Under the pieces are notes generated by a model. That model saw nothing but the letters and a program-made list of their open reading frames with translations, was not told the origin of the DNA and ran no database searches. A program made the position numbers and the translations under genes. Of a stretch of 16,608 nucleotides of DNA, positions 1 to 6,400 are shown in pieces (within the stretch, counting starts at the first letter, position 1; every line of letters begins with the position of its first letter). Source of the DNA: an uncultured Gemmatimonadota bacterium (lineage in GTDB: Bacteria > Gemmatimonadota > Gemmatimonadetes > Gemmatimonadales > GWC2-71-9); the NCBI GenBank assembly GCA_946887295.1, contig CAMPKP010000067.1, forward strand, positions 1-16,608, in the 5' to 3' direction.

Positions 1-631
1 GGTCGGCGAGCACGACTTCGTCCGCCTCCATCGCCTGCCTCAGGATGGTCGCCATCACCGAGTGCGGCCGGAGCCGCGGACCGTAGACCGAGAAGGGCCG
101 CAGCACCACGACCTGCATCCCGAACGAGTGGGCGTAGGCGCGCACGTAGTGCTCCGCGGCGGCTTTCGCTGCGGCGTATGGAGAGCGAGGGTCCAGCCTG
201 TCGCCCTCGGAGACGGGATTCGCTTGCGGTTTACCATAGACCTCCGCGGACGAGAGGTAGACGAAGCGTGGAACACCGGCCACCCGGCAGGCCTCGAGCA
301 GCGCGAGCGTGCCGCCGCCGTGCACTCGCGCGTACTCGAGCGGCGCCTGGAAGGACTCGTGCACCGACGGCGGCCCCGCCAGGTGGATGGCGGCGTCGGC
401 CCCGGTTGCCAGGCCTGCCAGCGTCTCCCGGTCCTCGATGTCGGCAAACACCGGCGAGACGCCCGAGGGGAGACCCCAAATCGTCTGGCCCGGCGCCGCG
501 GCCAGCGCTCTGACCCTGGCGCCCCGCCGGACCAGGGCCTCGACGACCGCGCAGCCGATGAATCCTCCGGCCCCGGTCACCAGCACCGTTCCGGGGGCGG
601 ACCCTTCTCGACTCTCAGCTCGCACGCGCAC
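1..631 (-). CDS. NAD-dependent epimerase/dehydratase (extended SDR), partial
   Basis: About 210 N-terminal residues are present; the C-terminus lies beyond the left edge of the window. Translation of the minus strand gives a Rossmann dinucleotide-binding motif, VLVTGAGGFIG, at about residues 16-26. It then shows the acidic FADIED stretch (usual place for adenine contacts), the AIHLAGPPSV segment, LSSAEVYG with the catalytic-region serines, and the YxxxK signature PYAAAK, followed by VVLRPFSVYGPR. This order is that of nucleotide-sugar epimerases/4,6-dehydratases acting on NDP-hexoses in the cytoplasm with bound NAD. The start is uncertain. GTG codons at 631 and 625 are in frame and overlap the end of the glycosyltransferase gene by 17 or 11 nt; a GTG at 586 sits just before the Rossmann motif, with a GAGAAGGG stretch upstream. 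It is the last gene visible in the minus-strand sugar operon. The exact substrate cannot be told. Confidence 0.9.
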   Translation of the reverse strand, partial: MRVRAESREGSAPGTVLVTGAGGFIGCAVVEALVRRGARVRALAAAPGQTIWGLPSGVSPVFADIEDRETLAGLATGADAAIHLAGPPSVHESFQAPLEYARVHGGGTLALLEACRVAGVPRFVYLSSAEVYGKPQANPVSEGDRLDPRSPYAAAKAAAEHYVRAYAHSFGMQVVVLRPFSVYGPRLRPHSVMATILRQAMEADEVVLAD

Positions 632-1832
632 GGTCGGGCCCGATGAGCTCCACGAACAGATCCTCCAGGGCCCGGCTCATGACCTCGGGCCGGTAGCGCT
701 CCTGATAGCGGCACTGTGCGGCTGCTCCCAGGCGCCGGCAGGTCGCAGGGTCGCGCAGGAGCCTGAGCACCCCGGCGGCAAGGGCGCCCGGGTCGTTCGT
801 CGGGACGACCAGCCCGGTCTCCTCGTGAGTCACCATCTCCTCCACCCCGCCCACGTTCGTCACCACCGCCGGCTTCGCGAGGGACATGCCCTCGGTGATC
901 GCGATGGGAAGCGAGTCGTGGAGCGAGGCGTGGGCATGCACGTCGATCACCTCCCAGATGTCCCCGATCGAGCCGGGCCAGCTCACGATCCGCACCCGCT
1001 CCGCCACGCCGAGCGCCAGGGCCTCCCTCCTGAGCGTGTCGGCATATGCCGGATCCTCGTTGGCATACCCGGTGAGGATGAAATACGTGTCCGGCCGCTG
1101 CGAGAGCACCTCCCGCGCGGCCCTCAGAAGCACGCGCTGTCCCTTGTAGGGGATCAGGCGGCTCACCTGTCCCACGACGCGCACCGAGGGGTCCAGGGGG
1201 ATGTCCAGGAGCCGCCGCATCTCCGGGTTGGTGCGGGTCGCCACCGGCACCGGCACTCCGTTCGGGATCACCATCGCGCGGCGATGGGGACGGTACATCC
1301 AGCGATTGATGAGGTCCGAGTTCGCCCTGGAGTCGCAGATGAAGGCGTCGGCGCGGGCGTACACCGCCTGGCCCAGCAGCCGCATGCCGGGGCGGTCGAA
1401 GTAGGTGGGGAAGTACTGGGTGACGGTCGTCGGCCGCCCGGTGAGGGAGCCGGCAACCACACCGAACAGCGTCGCCGTCGCGTGCTGCGCGTCGATCAGA
1501 TCGATGCGCCGCTCTCGTATGACCCGGCACAGCCGGCGCACCAGGCGGCCCAGCGTCACGCCGGCGCCGATCACGTGGGCCGGCCGCCGGGAGGGGCGTA
1601 TCCTCACCCGCGGCTCCATGCCCAGGTCGATGACCTCGATCCCCGCCTCCGCGAAGATCGGCCGCAGCGACCCGACCTGCTGCTCGTGACTCGCCTGGCC
1701 CCGATACAGCGTGATCAGCACGTGGTCGAAGCGCGTCCTGTCGATGGTGCGCGCGAACGAGAGCAGCCGGTTCTGGCTGCCCCCGAACGCCAGATCGCCG
1801 ATCACGGAGGCGATCCGCAGACGGCGCTTCAT
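615..1832 (-). CDS. GT-B glycosyltransferase, family 4 type
   Basis: A 405-residue cytoplasmic or membrane-associated sugar transferase that would move a sugar from an NDP- (or GDP-) donor to a polysaccharide, lipid or small-molecule acceptor. The N-terminal half begins IASVIGDLAFGGSQNRLLSF, with the Gly-rich loop of the acceptor domain. The C-terminal half has the donor-binding VGQVSRLIPYKGQ (R225, K230) and the region HDSLPIAITEGMSLAKPAVVTN, then VGGVEEMV. In most family members the donor site reads E-x7-E; here the first acid is Asp306 with Glu314, a conservative variation. The length is normal for the family. Its ATG overlaps the TGA of the upstream nucleotidyltransferase gene by 4 nt (ATGA), so the two are probably translationally coupled. 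The acceptor and linkage are unknown. Confidence 0.92.
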   Translation of the reverse strand: MKRRLRIASVIGDLAFGGSQNRLLSFARTIDRTRFDHVLITLYRGQASHEQQVGSLRPIFAEAGIEVIDLGMEPRVRIRPSRRPAHVIGAGVTLGRLVRRLCRVIRERRIDLIDAQHATATLFGVVAGSLTGRPTTVTQYFPTYFDRPGMRLLGQAVYARADAFICDSRANSDLINRWMYRPHRRAMVIPNGVPVPVATRTNPEMRRLLDIPLDPSVRVVGQVSRLIPYKGQRVLLRAAREVLSQRPDTYFILTGYANEDPAYADTLRREALALGVAERVRIVSWPGSIGDIWEVIDVHAHASLHDSLPIAITEGMSLAKPAVVTNVGGVEEMVTHEETGLVVPTNDPGALAAGVLRLLRDPATCRRLGAAAQCRYQERYRPEVMSRALEDLFVELIGPDRARAS

Positions 1833-2536
1833 GCCCCGCCGTCGGGGAGCGCGTGCTCGGCCCGCTCCGCGGCACCCATGTCGTTGACGTCGATCCAGGA
1901 GGCCTGGTGCGGGAAGGCCGCAATGCGCTCGCCCGCTGCCAGGAGCTGATTCGCCAGCCAGGAGATCCCCGTCGGCCGGCCGCGGGGAATTCGGGCGATG
2001 GCGGCCGGGCCGAGCACCAGCACGCCGCTGGAGACCAGGACCCGGTGCTCGGGCTTCTCGGTGTAGGAGACGACCCAGCCGTCGCGGACCTCCACCTCGC
2101 CGAAGGGAATTCTGAACGGCTCGAAATGGACCGCCGTGGTGAGGGCGGCGCGCGCCTTCCGGTGATGGCCGACGATGGCGGCGAGATCGAGGGTCGTGAG
2201 GTTGTCGGCGAAGACGACCAGCAGGTCGGGATCGCGGCGGTCGATCTCGGCCGCGGCGCCGATGTTGCCGAGCGGCTGCTGCTCCTCGTACAGACGAAGA
2301 TCCCCGCCTCGGGAGGAGACCAGGAGCCGGCAGGGCCCACGGACGAACTCCGCCACCTCGGGGCTGTGGGCCGGGGTGGCCACGACGATGTCCCGCACGC
2401 CGCGGTCGAGCAGCGCCAGCAGGTTGCGCTCCAGGAGCGTCCTCCCGCCGACGGCCACCAGCGGCTTCGCGGTCGTCACGCCGCTCGCGCGCATCCGCTC
2501 GCCTCGACCGCCGGCCATGACCAGCGCGGTCGTCAC
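1829..2536 (-). CDS. Sugar-phosphate nucleotidyltransferase
   Basis: A 235-residue NTP-transferase-fold enzyme predicted to join NTP and a sugar 1-phosphate, giving an NDP-sugar plus pyrophosphate. The N-terminus VTTALVMAGGRGERM carries the GGxGxRM nucleotide-binding loop (residues 9-15), followed by TTAKPLVAVGG with the conserved Lys24. EEQQPLGNIGA (about 84-94) matches the family's E-x-PLGTAGA element, VVFADN (D111) is the metal-binding Asp region, and SSGVLVLG is the usual later strand. It has no C-terminal left-handed beta-helix, so it resembles the short mannose-1-phosphate or heptose-1-phosphate guanylyltransferase type rather than GlmU. The open frame extends up to 2779, but that extension is antisense-like, Arg-rich sequence inside the cupin gene. 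GTG at 2536 is chosen because it overlaps the cupin stop as GTGA and immediately precedes the motif. Confidence 0.9.
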   Translation of the reverse strand: MTTALVMAGGRGERMRASGVTTAKPLVAVGGRTLLERNLLALLDRGVRDIVVATPAHSPEVAEFVRGPCRLLVSSRGGDLRLYEEQQPLGNIGAAAEIDRRDPDLLVVFADNLTTLDLAAIVGHHRKARAALTTAVHFEPFRIPFGEVEVRDGWVVSYTEKPEHRVLVSSGVLVLGPAAIARIPRGRPTGISWLANQLLAAGERIAAFPHQASWIDVNDMGAAERAEHALPDGGA

Positions 2537-2907
2537 GGCCGGACCTCGAGCTCGAAGACGAAGATCCTGAGAGCTTCGGTGCCGGTGTTCCGCAGGGAGT
2601 GAGTGCCGCCGGGAGGGTTTCGAATGAGGTCCCCCGAGCCGACCGCGAAGGTCTCGCCGTTCCGCGTCATTTCCCCGACACCCTGGAGGACGAGATAGAA
2701 CTCCTCCTCGCTCCCAGCGTGGGTGTGCTGGCCGATGCTCGTCCCAGGCGGGAGCTCGGCCAGGTCGATGAAATTGCATCCCCCGGCCATGGACTCACGG
2801 TCGGCCAGACGGGCGAACCGGATCAGGCCTTCGCCGCCGTGCGCGCGGATGTTCGACAGCGCCGCGCGGCCGAGGTTCATGCGGTCATAGGACGAGCGAT
2901 CGGTCAT
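2533..2907 (-). CDS. Small single-domain cupin
   Basis: A 124-residue protein with both conserved cupin motifs. Motif 1 is PPGTSIGQHTHAGSEEEFYL running into QGVGEM, giving the G-x5-H-x-H-x(3-4)-E-x6-G pattern of metal ligands. Motif 2 is GDLIRNPPGGTHSLRN, which supplies the last His. The beta-barrel therefore very likely binds one divalent metal. It is the first gene of the minus-strand sugar operon and overlaps the nucleotidyltransferase start by 4 nt. A sugar isomerase/epimerase role, or a sugar-sensing role, is reasonable by context, but the sequence alone does not fix an activity. I see no good Shine-Dalgarno sequence before ATG 2907; Met10 (ATG at 2880) is an alternative start. The last residues, FVFELEVRP, close the barrel normally, so the gene looks complete. 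Confidence 0.88.
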   Translation of the reverse strand: MTDRSSYDRMNLGRAALSNIRAHGGEGLIRFARLADRESMAGGCNFIDLAELPPGTSIGQHTHAGSEEEFYLVLQGVGEMTRNGETFAVGSGDLIRNPPGGTHSLRNTGTEALRIFVFELEVRP

Positions 2908-3302
2908 GCGGTTGTCGGTGCGGGATGGGAGCGGGGCGAGAGGCGCTGCCCCTTGGTGGGAACTTACGGTGCGCCGCCCAATGGGCTAGGGGGTGCCCTC
3001 GGCGACACACTGCAACATCTTGCACTACAAGAACTTAAGATGACCGGCACCCATGGGTTCCACTGCCCGCGGAGGTAGGATTGCCGCTCAGGCCGTTCCG
3101 CGGCGCCGCGGCGCCGCCAGCGCGCCGCCGAGCATCAATCCAGTGGCCACGGCTCGCCTCCCTTCGGCTCACGCAGCCTGCTCGGTGATCACCGCGAAAT
3201 GGCGGAGCTCCCATGGCGGGAGCAGATTCCTGGGGAGTATACTCGAAGCAACAACCCGACCCCATTGCCGCTCCGGATTTCGGTACAGGAAGAGGTGGTG
3301 AT
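2908..3302. other. Divergent intergenic region (cupin operon / DUF1326 operon)
   Basis: These 395 bases hold no convincing gene; the open frames here show shadow-type composition. They must carry both divergent promoters. On the left are a near-palindrome GCCCA-A-TGGGC (2976-2986) and a relatively AT-rich patch at about 3010-3045, where the minus-strand promoter may lie, although I could not match a clean -35/-10. In the middle is a perfect GC palindrome, GGCGCCGCGGCGCC (3102-3115). On the right are the inverted repeat and TATACT element listed separately. Confidence 0.6.
3207..3244 (+). promoter_or_regulatory. Candidate promoter/operator upstream of DUF1326-DUF2182
   Basis: GCTCCC-ATGGC-GGGAGC (3207-3223) is a perfect 6+6 inverted repeat. 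Fourteen bases later comes GAGTATACTC (3235-3244), a perfect 10-bp palindrome containing TATACT (3238-3243), a good -10 hexamer. No TTGACA-like -35 is visible; the inverted repeat occupies that place, which suggests a regulator-dependent promoter. The element lies about 60 nt before the DUF1326 start. That this is a promoter is inference. Confidence 0.4.
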
Positions 3303-3929
3303 ATGGCGACACCTTCATGGCAGGCCAACGGGCAATACTACGAAACCTGCAGTTGCGATTTTGTGTGTCCCTGCATTCCGGGACAGATGGCCGTCGACCC
3401 GACCAAGGGGTCGTGCACGTTTGCCATGGCATTTCGGATCGAGCGCGGGAATTTCGGGGCCGTCTCCCTGGATGGCCTGGGCTTCATCATCCTCGGATTG
3501 ACACCCGAGGCGATGGGCAAGGGAAACTGGTCCGTGGGTGTCATCGCCGACGCGCGAGCGAGTGCCGAGCAGCGCGACGCAATCACCTCGATTGCGAGCG
3601 GCTCCGCGGGTGGCCCCATGGCCGCCTTGTCCCCCCTGGTAGGGGAGTTTCTGGGTGTGGAATCGGCGCCGATCGAGTTCGATCGCAAGGGGACCAAGTG
3701 GTCGGTCACGGCCGCGAGGCTCGTCGACATGGCCGCCGAAGGCGCCATGGGGGTGGATCCCAACGCCACCGAGCCGCTCCATCTGGACAACACGGGCCAC
3801 CCGGCCGCGAACCGGTTTGCCCTCGCCCGTGCATTGAAGAGCCATGTGGACGCCCTCGGGTTGCGCTGGAGCGACACGAGCGGGAAGAACAATGGTCAGT
3901 ATGCGCCGTTCTCGTGGCGCAGTGCGTAG
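3303..3929 (+). CDS. DUF1326 domain protein
   Basis: A 208-residue soluble protein without signal peptide or membrane segment, recognised as the DUF1326 family from its opening WQANGQYYETCSCDFVCPC and the overall layout. The N-terminus carries a C-x-C-x3-C-x-C cluster (Cys16, 18, 22, 24), followed by Cys38 in KGSCTFAMAF; these are the only clustered cysteines and would suit metal binding or thiol chemistry. The rest includes a WSVGVIAD strand and the ESAPIEFDRKGTKWSVTAARLVDM segment, which look like a beta-rich fold. ATG 3303 is chosen over an in-frame ATG at 3213 because AGGAAGAGGTGG lies just upstream and the family begins there. The gene overlaps the DUF2182 gene by about 38 nt. As far as I know, the two families often occur together and neither has an established function. 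Confidence 0.88.
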   Translation: MATPSWQANGQYYETCSCDFVCPCIPGQMAVDPTKGSCTFAMAFRIERGNFGAVSLDGLGFIILGLTPEAMGKGNWSVGVIADARASAEQRDAITSIASGSAGGPMAALSPLVGEFLGVESAPIEFDRKGTKWSVTAARLVDMAAEGAMGVDPNATEPLHLDNTGHPAANRFALARALKSHVDALGLRWSDTSGKNNGQYAPFSWRSA

Positions 3930-4710
3930 CCCGCCGCCGGCCACGGCCTCTTCCCGCCGCGGCCGTGCTCTCATCACCTCATGCATCGTTCTCATCGCCG
4001 CCCTGGCGTGGGTGTACCTCCTGCGCCTGAATCATCACACATCGCTCTCCGGCGAAGCCGACACGGTGATGGCGAGGATGGGAATGGTCACCAATCGGCC
4101 GTGGGGCGCTCGCGACCTGTTCTTCACCTTCGTGATGTGGTCGGTGATGATGGTGGGCATGATGGCAGCGGCCGCACTGCCGGTCCTGCTGCTCTTTGCC
4201 GGCGCGCGCGTCCACCGTGCGGAACGCGGCACAGCGCCGGCGGTGCTGTTGTTCGGCCTCGGCTACGTCGCCGTCTGGCTGGGGTTCAGCGCCTGCGCCA
4301 CCGGCGCGCAATGGGCGTTGCACCAGGGCGCGTTGCTGTCATCCACGCTGGCGGCTTCGAGCAGCCACGCCGCCGGGGCAATTCTCATCGTGGCGGGCAC
4401 CTATCAGCTGACACCCCTCAAGGGCGCATGTCTGGCTCATTGCCGGAGTCCGCTGGGATTCCTGATGAGCAACTGGCGCGATGGATCGGGCGGTGCCTTC
4501 CTCATGGGATGGCGGCACGGCGCCTTCTGCCTGGGTTGCTGCTGGGCGTTGATGGGCGTGCTCTTCGTCGTCGGTGTCATGAACCTCGTGTGGGTCGCCG
4601 CCCTGGCCGTTTTCATCTTCCTCGAGAAGGTCGGACCCGGTGGCCTCCGGGTGGCCCGCGCCGCCGGCGCCGCCCTGATCGCGACGGGCATGGTTCTGCT
4701 CTGGAGGTGA
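3892..4710 (+). CDS. DUF2182 predicted metal-binding membrane protein
   Basis: A 272-residue integral membrane protein with about six or seven helices: residues about 26-46, 77-104, 115-140, 158-175, 208-245 (probably two) and 254-271. Family features are TFVMWSVMMVGMMAAAALP, TYQLTPLKGACLAHCRSPLG and GWRHGAFCLGCCWALM. These place Cys180, His183, Cys184, Cys213, Cys216 and Cys217 at or within the membrane, a plausible metal or thiol site. The start is inside the DUF1326 gene. ATG 3892 has GGGAAG 4 nt upstream; ATG 3901 and GTG 3922 are alternatives. The overlap implies translational coupling, so the two proteins are probably made in fixed ratio and act together. The transported or handled species is unknown; metal handling is inference from the cysteine pattern and the family's name. 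Confidence 0.87.
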   Translation: MVSMRRSRGAVRSPPPATASSRRGRALITSCIVLIAALAWVYLLRLNHHTSLSGEADTVMARMGMVTNRPWGARDLFFTFVMWSVMMVGMMAAAALPVLLLFAGARVHRAERGTAPAVLLFGLGYVAVWLGFSACATGAQWALHQGALLSSTLAASSSHAAGAILIVAGTYQLTPLKGACLAHCRSPLGFLMSNWRDGSGGAFLMGWRHGAFCLGCCWALMGVLFVVGVMNLVWVAALAVFIFLEKVGPGGLRVARAAGAALIATGMVLLWR

Positions 4711-4730
4711 TGCGGCACCTTATGCGCCGG

Positions 4731-4746
4731 CCGGGCACTGGCCCGG
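4731..4746 (+). terminator. Hairpin after DUF2182 gene
   Basis: CCGGGC-ACTG-GCCCGG is a perfect 6-bp, 4-nt-loop hairpin 20 nt after the DUF2182 stop. No T-tract follows, so it would be a weak or non-classical terminator, or only an mRNA-stabilising end. Confidence 0.35.
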
Positions 4747-4812
4747 ATCCTCTCGGGGCGTATCTTAGAGAATCACTCCCCAAAAGACCTCGATGCCACA
4801 CCTCCTCACGCC

Positions 4813-5781
4813 GTGAAGCCCGCGCTGGTCGCACGGTTCCAGGCCGCCCTCTCAGGCAGCTACACCATCGAGCGCGAGCTGGGCCGCGGCGGCATGGCCA
4901 CGGTCTTCCTCGCGCACGACCGGTCGGGCGCCGAGGTCGCACTCAAACTGCTCAATCCCGACCTCTCCTCCACCATGGGGGCGGAGCGGTTCCGGCGCGA
5001 GATCCGGGTCGCCGGCCAGCTGCAGCATCCGAACATCCTGAGCGTGCTCGACTCCGGCGTCACCCCCCTCGGCAACGGCGTGGACCTGCTGTGGTTCACG
5101 ATGCCGTACGTCCAGGGAGCGAACGTGTGGGAGCGGTTCGAGCAGAGCGGGCCGTTCGAGCCGGAGGAGGTGGTACGCATCGGCCGGGCCGTGGCGGACG
5201 CGCTGGCCTATGCTCACGAGAAGGGCGTGGTGCACCGCGACATCAAACCGGACAACATCCTGCTCGAGGGGGAGCGGGTCCTGGTGGCGGACTTCGGCGT
5301 CGCGCGGGCGGTGAGCGAGGTTCACGAGAAGCTCACCGCGACCGGGATGGTGGTCGGGACGCCGACCTACATGAGCCCGGAGCAGGCGAGCGGCGACCGC
5401 GAGCTCGATGGCCGGAGCGATATCTTCGCGCTCGCTTGCGTGCTCTACGAGCTGCTCGCGGGCCAGGCGCCGTTCCACGGGCCCACGGCGCAAGCCGCGC
5501 TGATGCGGCGATTCACCGGGCCGCCCCGCGCGCTGCGCCCCCTGGTAAACGTACCGGAGGCGGTGGAGGCGGCCGTTCTGAAGGCGTTGTCGCGGGATCC
5601 GAACGATCGCCACCCGACCGCAGCGGCGTTCTCCCAGGCGCTTGCGGGGAAGGCCCAGCCGGTAACACCGGCGCCCGCTGCCGGCCCGTCGCCGGTCGCC
5701 GCGAAGGCAAGGGCGGGCGGCTGCTTCGGGTCGCTGGTAGCGGCACTCGCGACGGCCGCGGCCGGACTGCTTCTCTCCTGA
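4813..5781 (+). CDS. Hanks-type Ser/Thr protein kinase with C-terminal membrane anchor
   Basis: A 322-residue kinase. The domain spans about residues 17-276 with all catalytic elements: Gly loop ELGRGGMATV, Lys45 in VALKLL, Glu63 in RREI, HRDIKPDN (Asp143, Lys145, Asn148), DFG at 160-162, the GTPTYMSPE activation-loop end and GRSDIFALACVLYELL. A Pro/Ala-rich linker (about 282-300) follows, then a hydrophobic C-terminal stretch GGCFGSLVAALATAAAGLLL that could anchor it with the kinase domain in the cytoplasm and nothing outside; there is no extracellular sensor domain. The start is GTG 4813 with no visible Shine-Dalgarno sequence. A seven-codon reading frame (ATG 4793, stop TGA 4814-4816) overlaps this start. 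The stop overlaps the next gene's ATG as TGATG, suggesting that the downstream exported protein works with the kinase. Confidence 0.93.
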   Translation: MKPALVARFQAALSGSYTIERELGRGGMATVFLAHDRSGAEVALKLLNPDLSSTMGAERFRREIRVAGQLQHPNILSVLDSGVTPLGNGVDLLWFTMPYVQGANVWERFEQSGPFEPEEVVRIGRAVADALAYAHEKGVVHRDIKPDNILLEGERVLVADFGVARAVSEVHEKLTATGMVVGTPTYMSPEQASGDRELDGRSDIFALACVLYELLAGQAPFHGPTAQAALMRRFTGPPRALRPLVNVPEAVEAAVLKALSRDPNDRHPTAAAFSQALAGKAQPVTPAPAAGPSPVAAKARAGGCFGSLVAALATAAAGLLLS

Positions 5782-6317
5782 TGAGATCGAACCTGCGGGT
5801 GGCTCTTGCGGCCCTCGTCGTGGTGACAGGCTCCGCGTGTCGCGATGCCGAGCCCGGCGCCGGTGCCTGGCGGTTCAACGTCGACACGGTCCGGTCAGCC
5901 GGCGGGGGGAGCGTCCACCAGACCTCGTGGCTCCGAGTGGTCGGCCGGGAGGGGGCCGAGGGAGAGCCGCGGACCAGGCCCGTCATCCTCAGCTTCGACT
6001 GCCTCCCGGATCACGCGAGCAGCACAATCATGACCGATCAGGCGCTACGGCAGGGGAGCGTGGAGACCCGGCTCACAGTGGATGGGAATCCGCCCCGCCG
6101 CCTCCCGGGCTTCGCCGGAACGACTTCGTCCGGAGGCCAGGTGGTGCTGGCGATCCCGCACGATTCCCTGCTCGCGGCACTCAGCGGCCACCAGCGCGCC
6201 GTTATCGAGTACGCCGACGGTGCGGGGTCCTCGAAGACGACCGCGGAGTTCCCCCTTGCCGGCTTGGAAACGTACCGCGGTCCCTTTGTGGCGGCGTGCG
6301 CCAAGCGGGACGGGTGA
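5781..6317 (+). CDS. Small exported protein coupled to the kinase
   Basis: A 178-residue protein starting at the ATG that overlaps the kinase stop (TGATG), which supports real translation. The N-terminus, MRSNLRVALAALVVVTGSAC, is a signal peptide ending at Cys20; that Cys could be lipidated, but Gly at -3 is unusual for a lipobox, so a plain secreted form is possible. The mature part is beta-rich with only two further cysteines: ILSFDC (about residue 74) and the last-strand VAACAK near the C-terminus, which may form a disulfide. The layout (a 'C' after a short strand, then VETRLTVDGNPP, VLAIPHDSLLAAL, AVIEYADG and a closing strand with Cys) weakly recalls the small TagO/VasL-like proteins of type VI secretion loci, but I do not claim membership. 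Possible roles are a sensor or target partner of the membrane kinase. Confidence 0.8.
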   Translation: MRSNLRVALAALVVVTGSACRDAEPGAGAWRFNVDTVRSAGGGSVHQTSWLRVVGREGAEGEPRTRPVILSFDCLPDHASSTIMTDQALRQGSVETRLTVDGNPPRRLPGFAGTTSSGGQVVLAIPHDSLLAALSGHQRAVIEYADGAGSSKTTAEFPLAGLETYRGPFVAACAKRDG

Positions 6318-6400
6318 GTCCAACCGGGGCCCAGGACGGTTGCTCACGCATCCAGCGCTACGTATCGATGCGACTGCCCGGTCGCCTGCTCTGCGTCCGC

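Noticed and set aside
309..1949. 546-codon open frame on the plus strand
   Set aside because: It lies antisense to the glycosyltransferase and epimerase, is rich in Arg/His/Pro, and shows no domain. It is a high-GC shadow.
577..2340. 587-codon open frame on the minus strand
   Set aside because: It runs in another frame across the nucleotidyltransferase and glycosyltransferase genes; composition is Arg/Gly/Ala-rich with no motifs.
3102..3115. GGCGCCGCGGCGCC palindrome as a terminator or operator
   Set aside because: It is a perfect palindrome but sits in very GC-rich sequence, far from both gene starts, with no T-tract; chance is likely.
3981..6317. 778-codon open frame on the plus strand
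   Set aside because: Only its last 178 codons (from ATG 5781) read as a real protein; the rest is an out-of-frame shadow of the DUF2182 and kinase genes.
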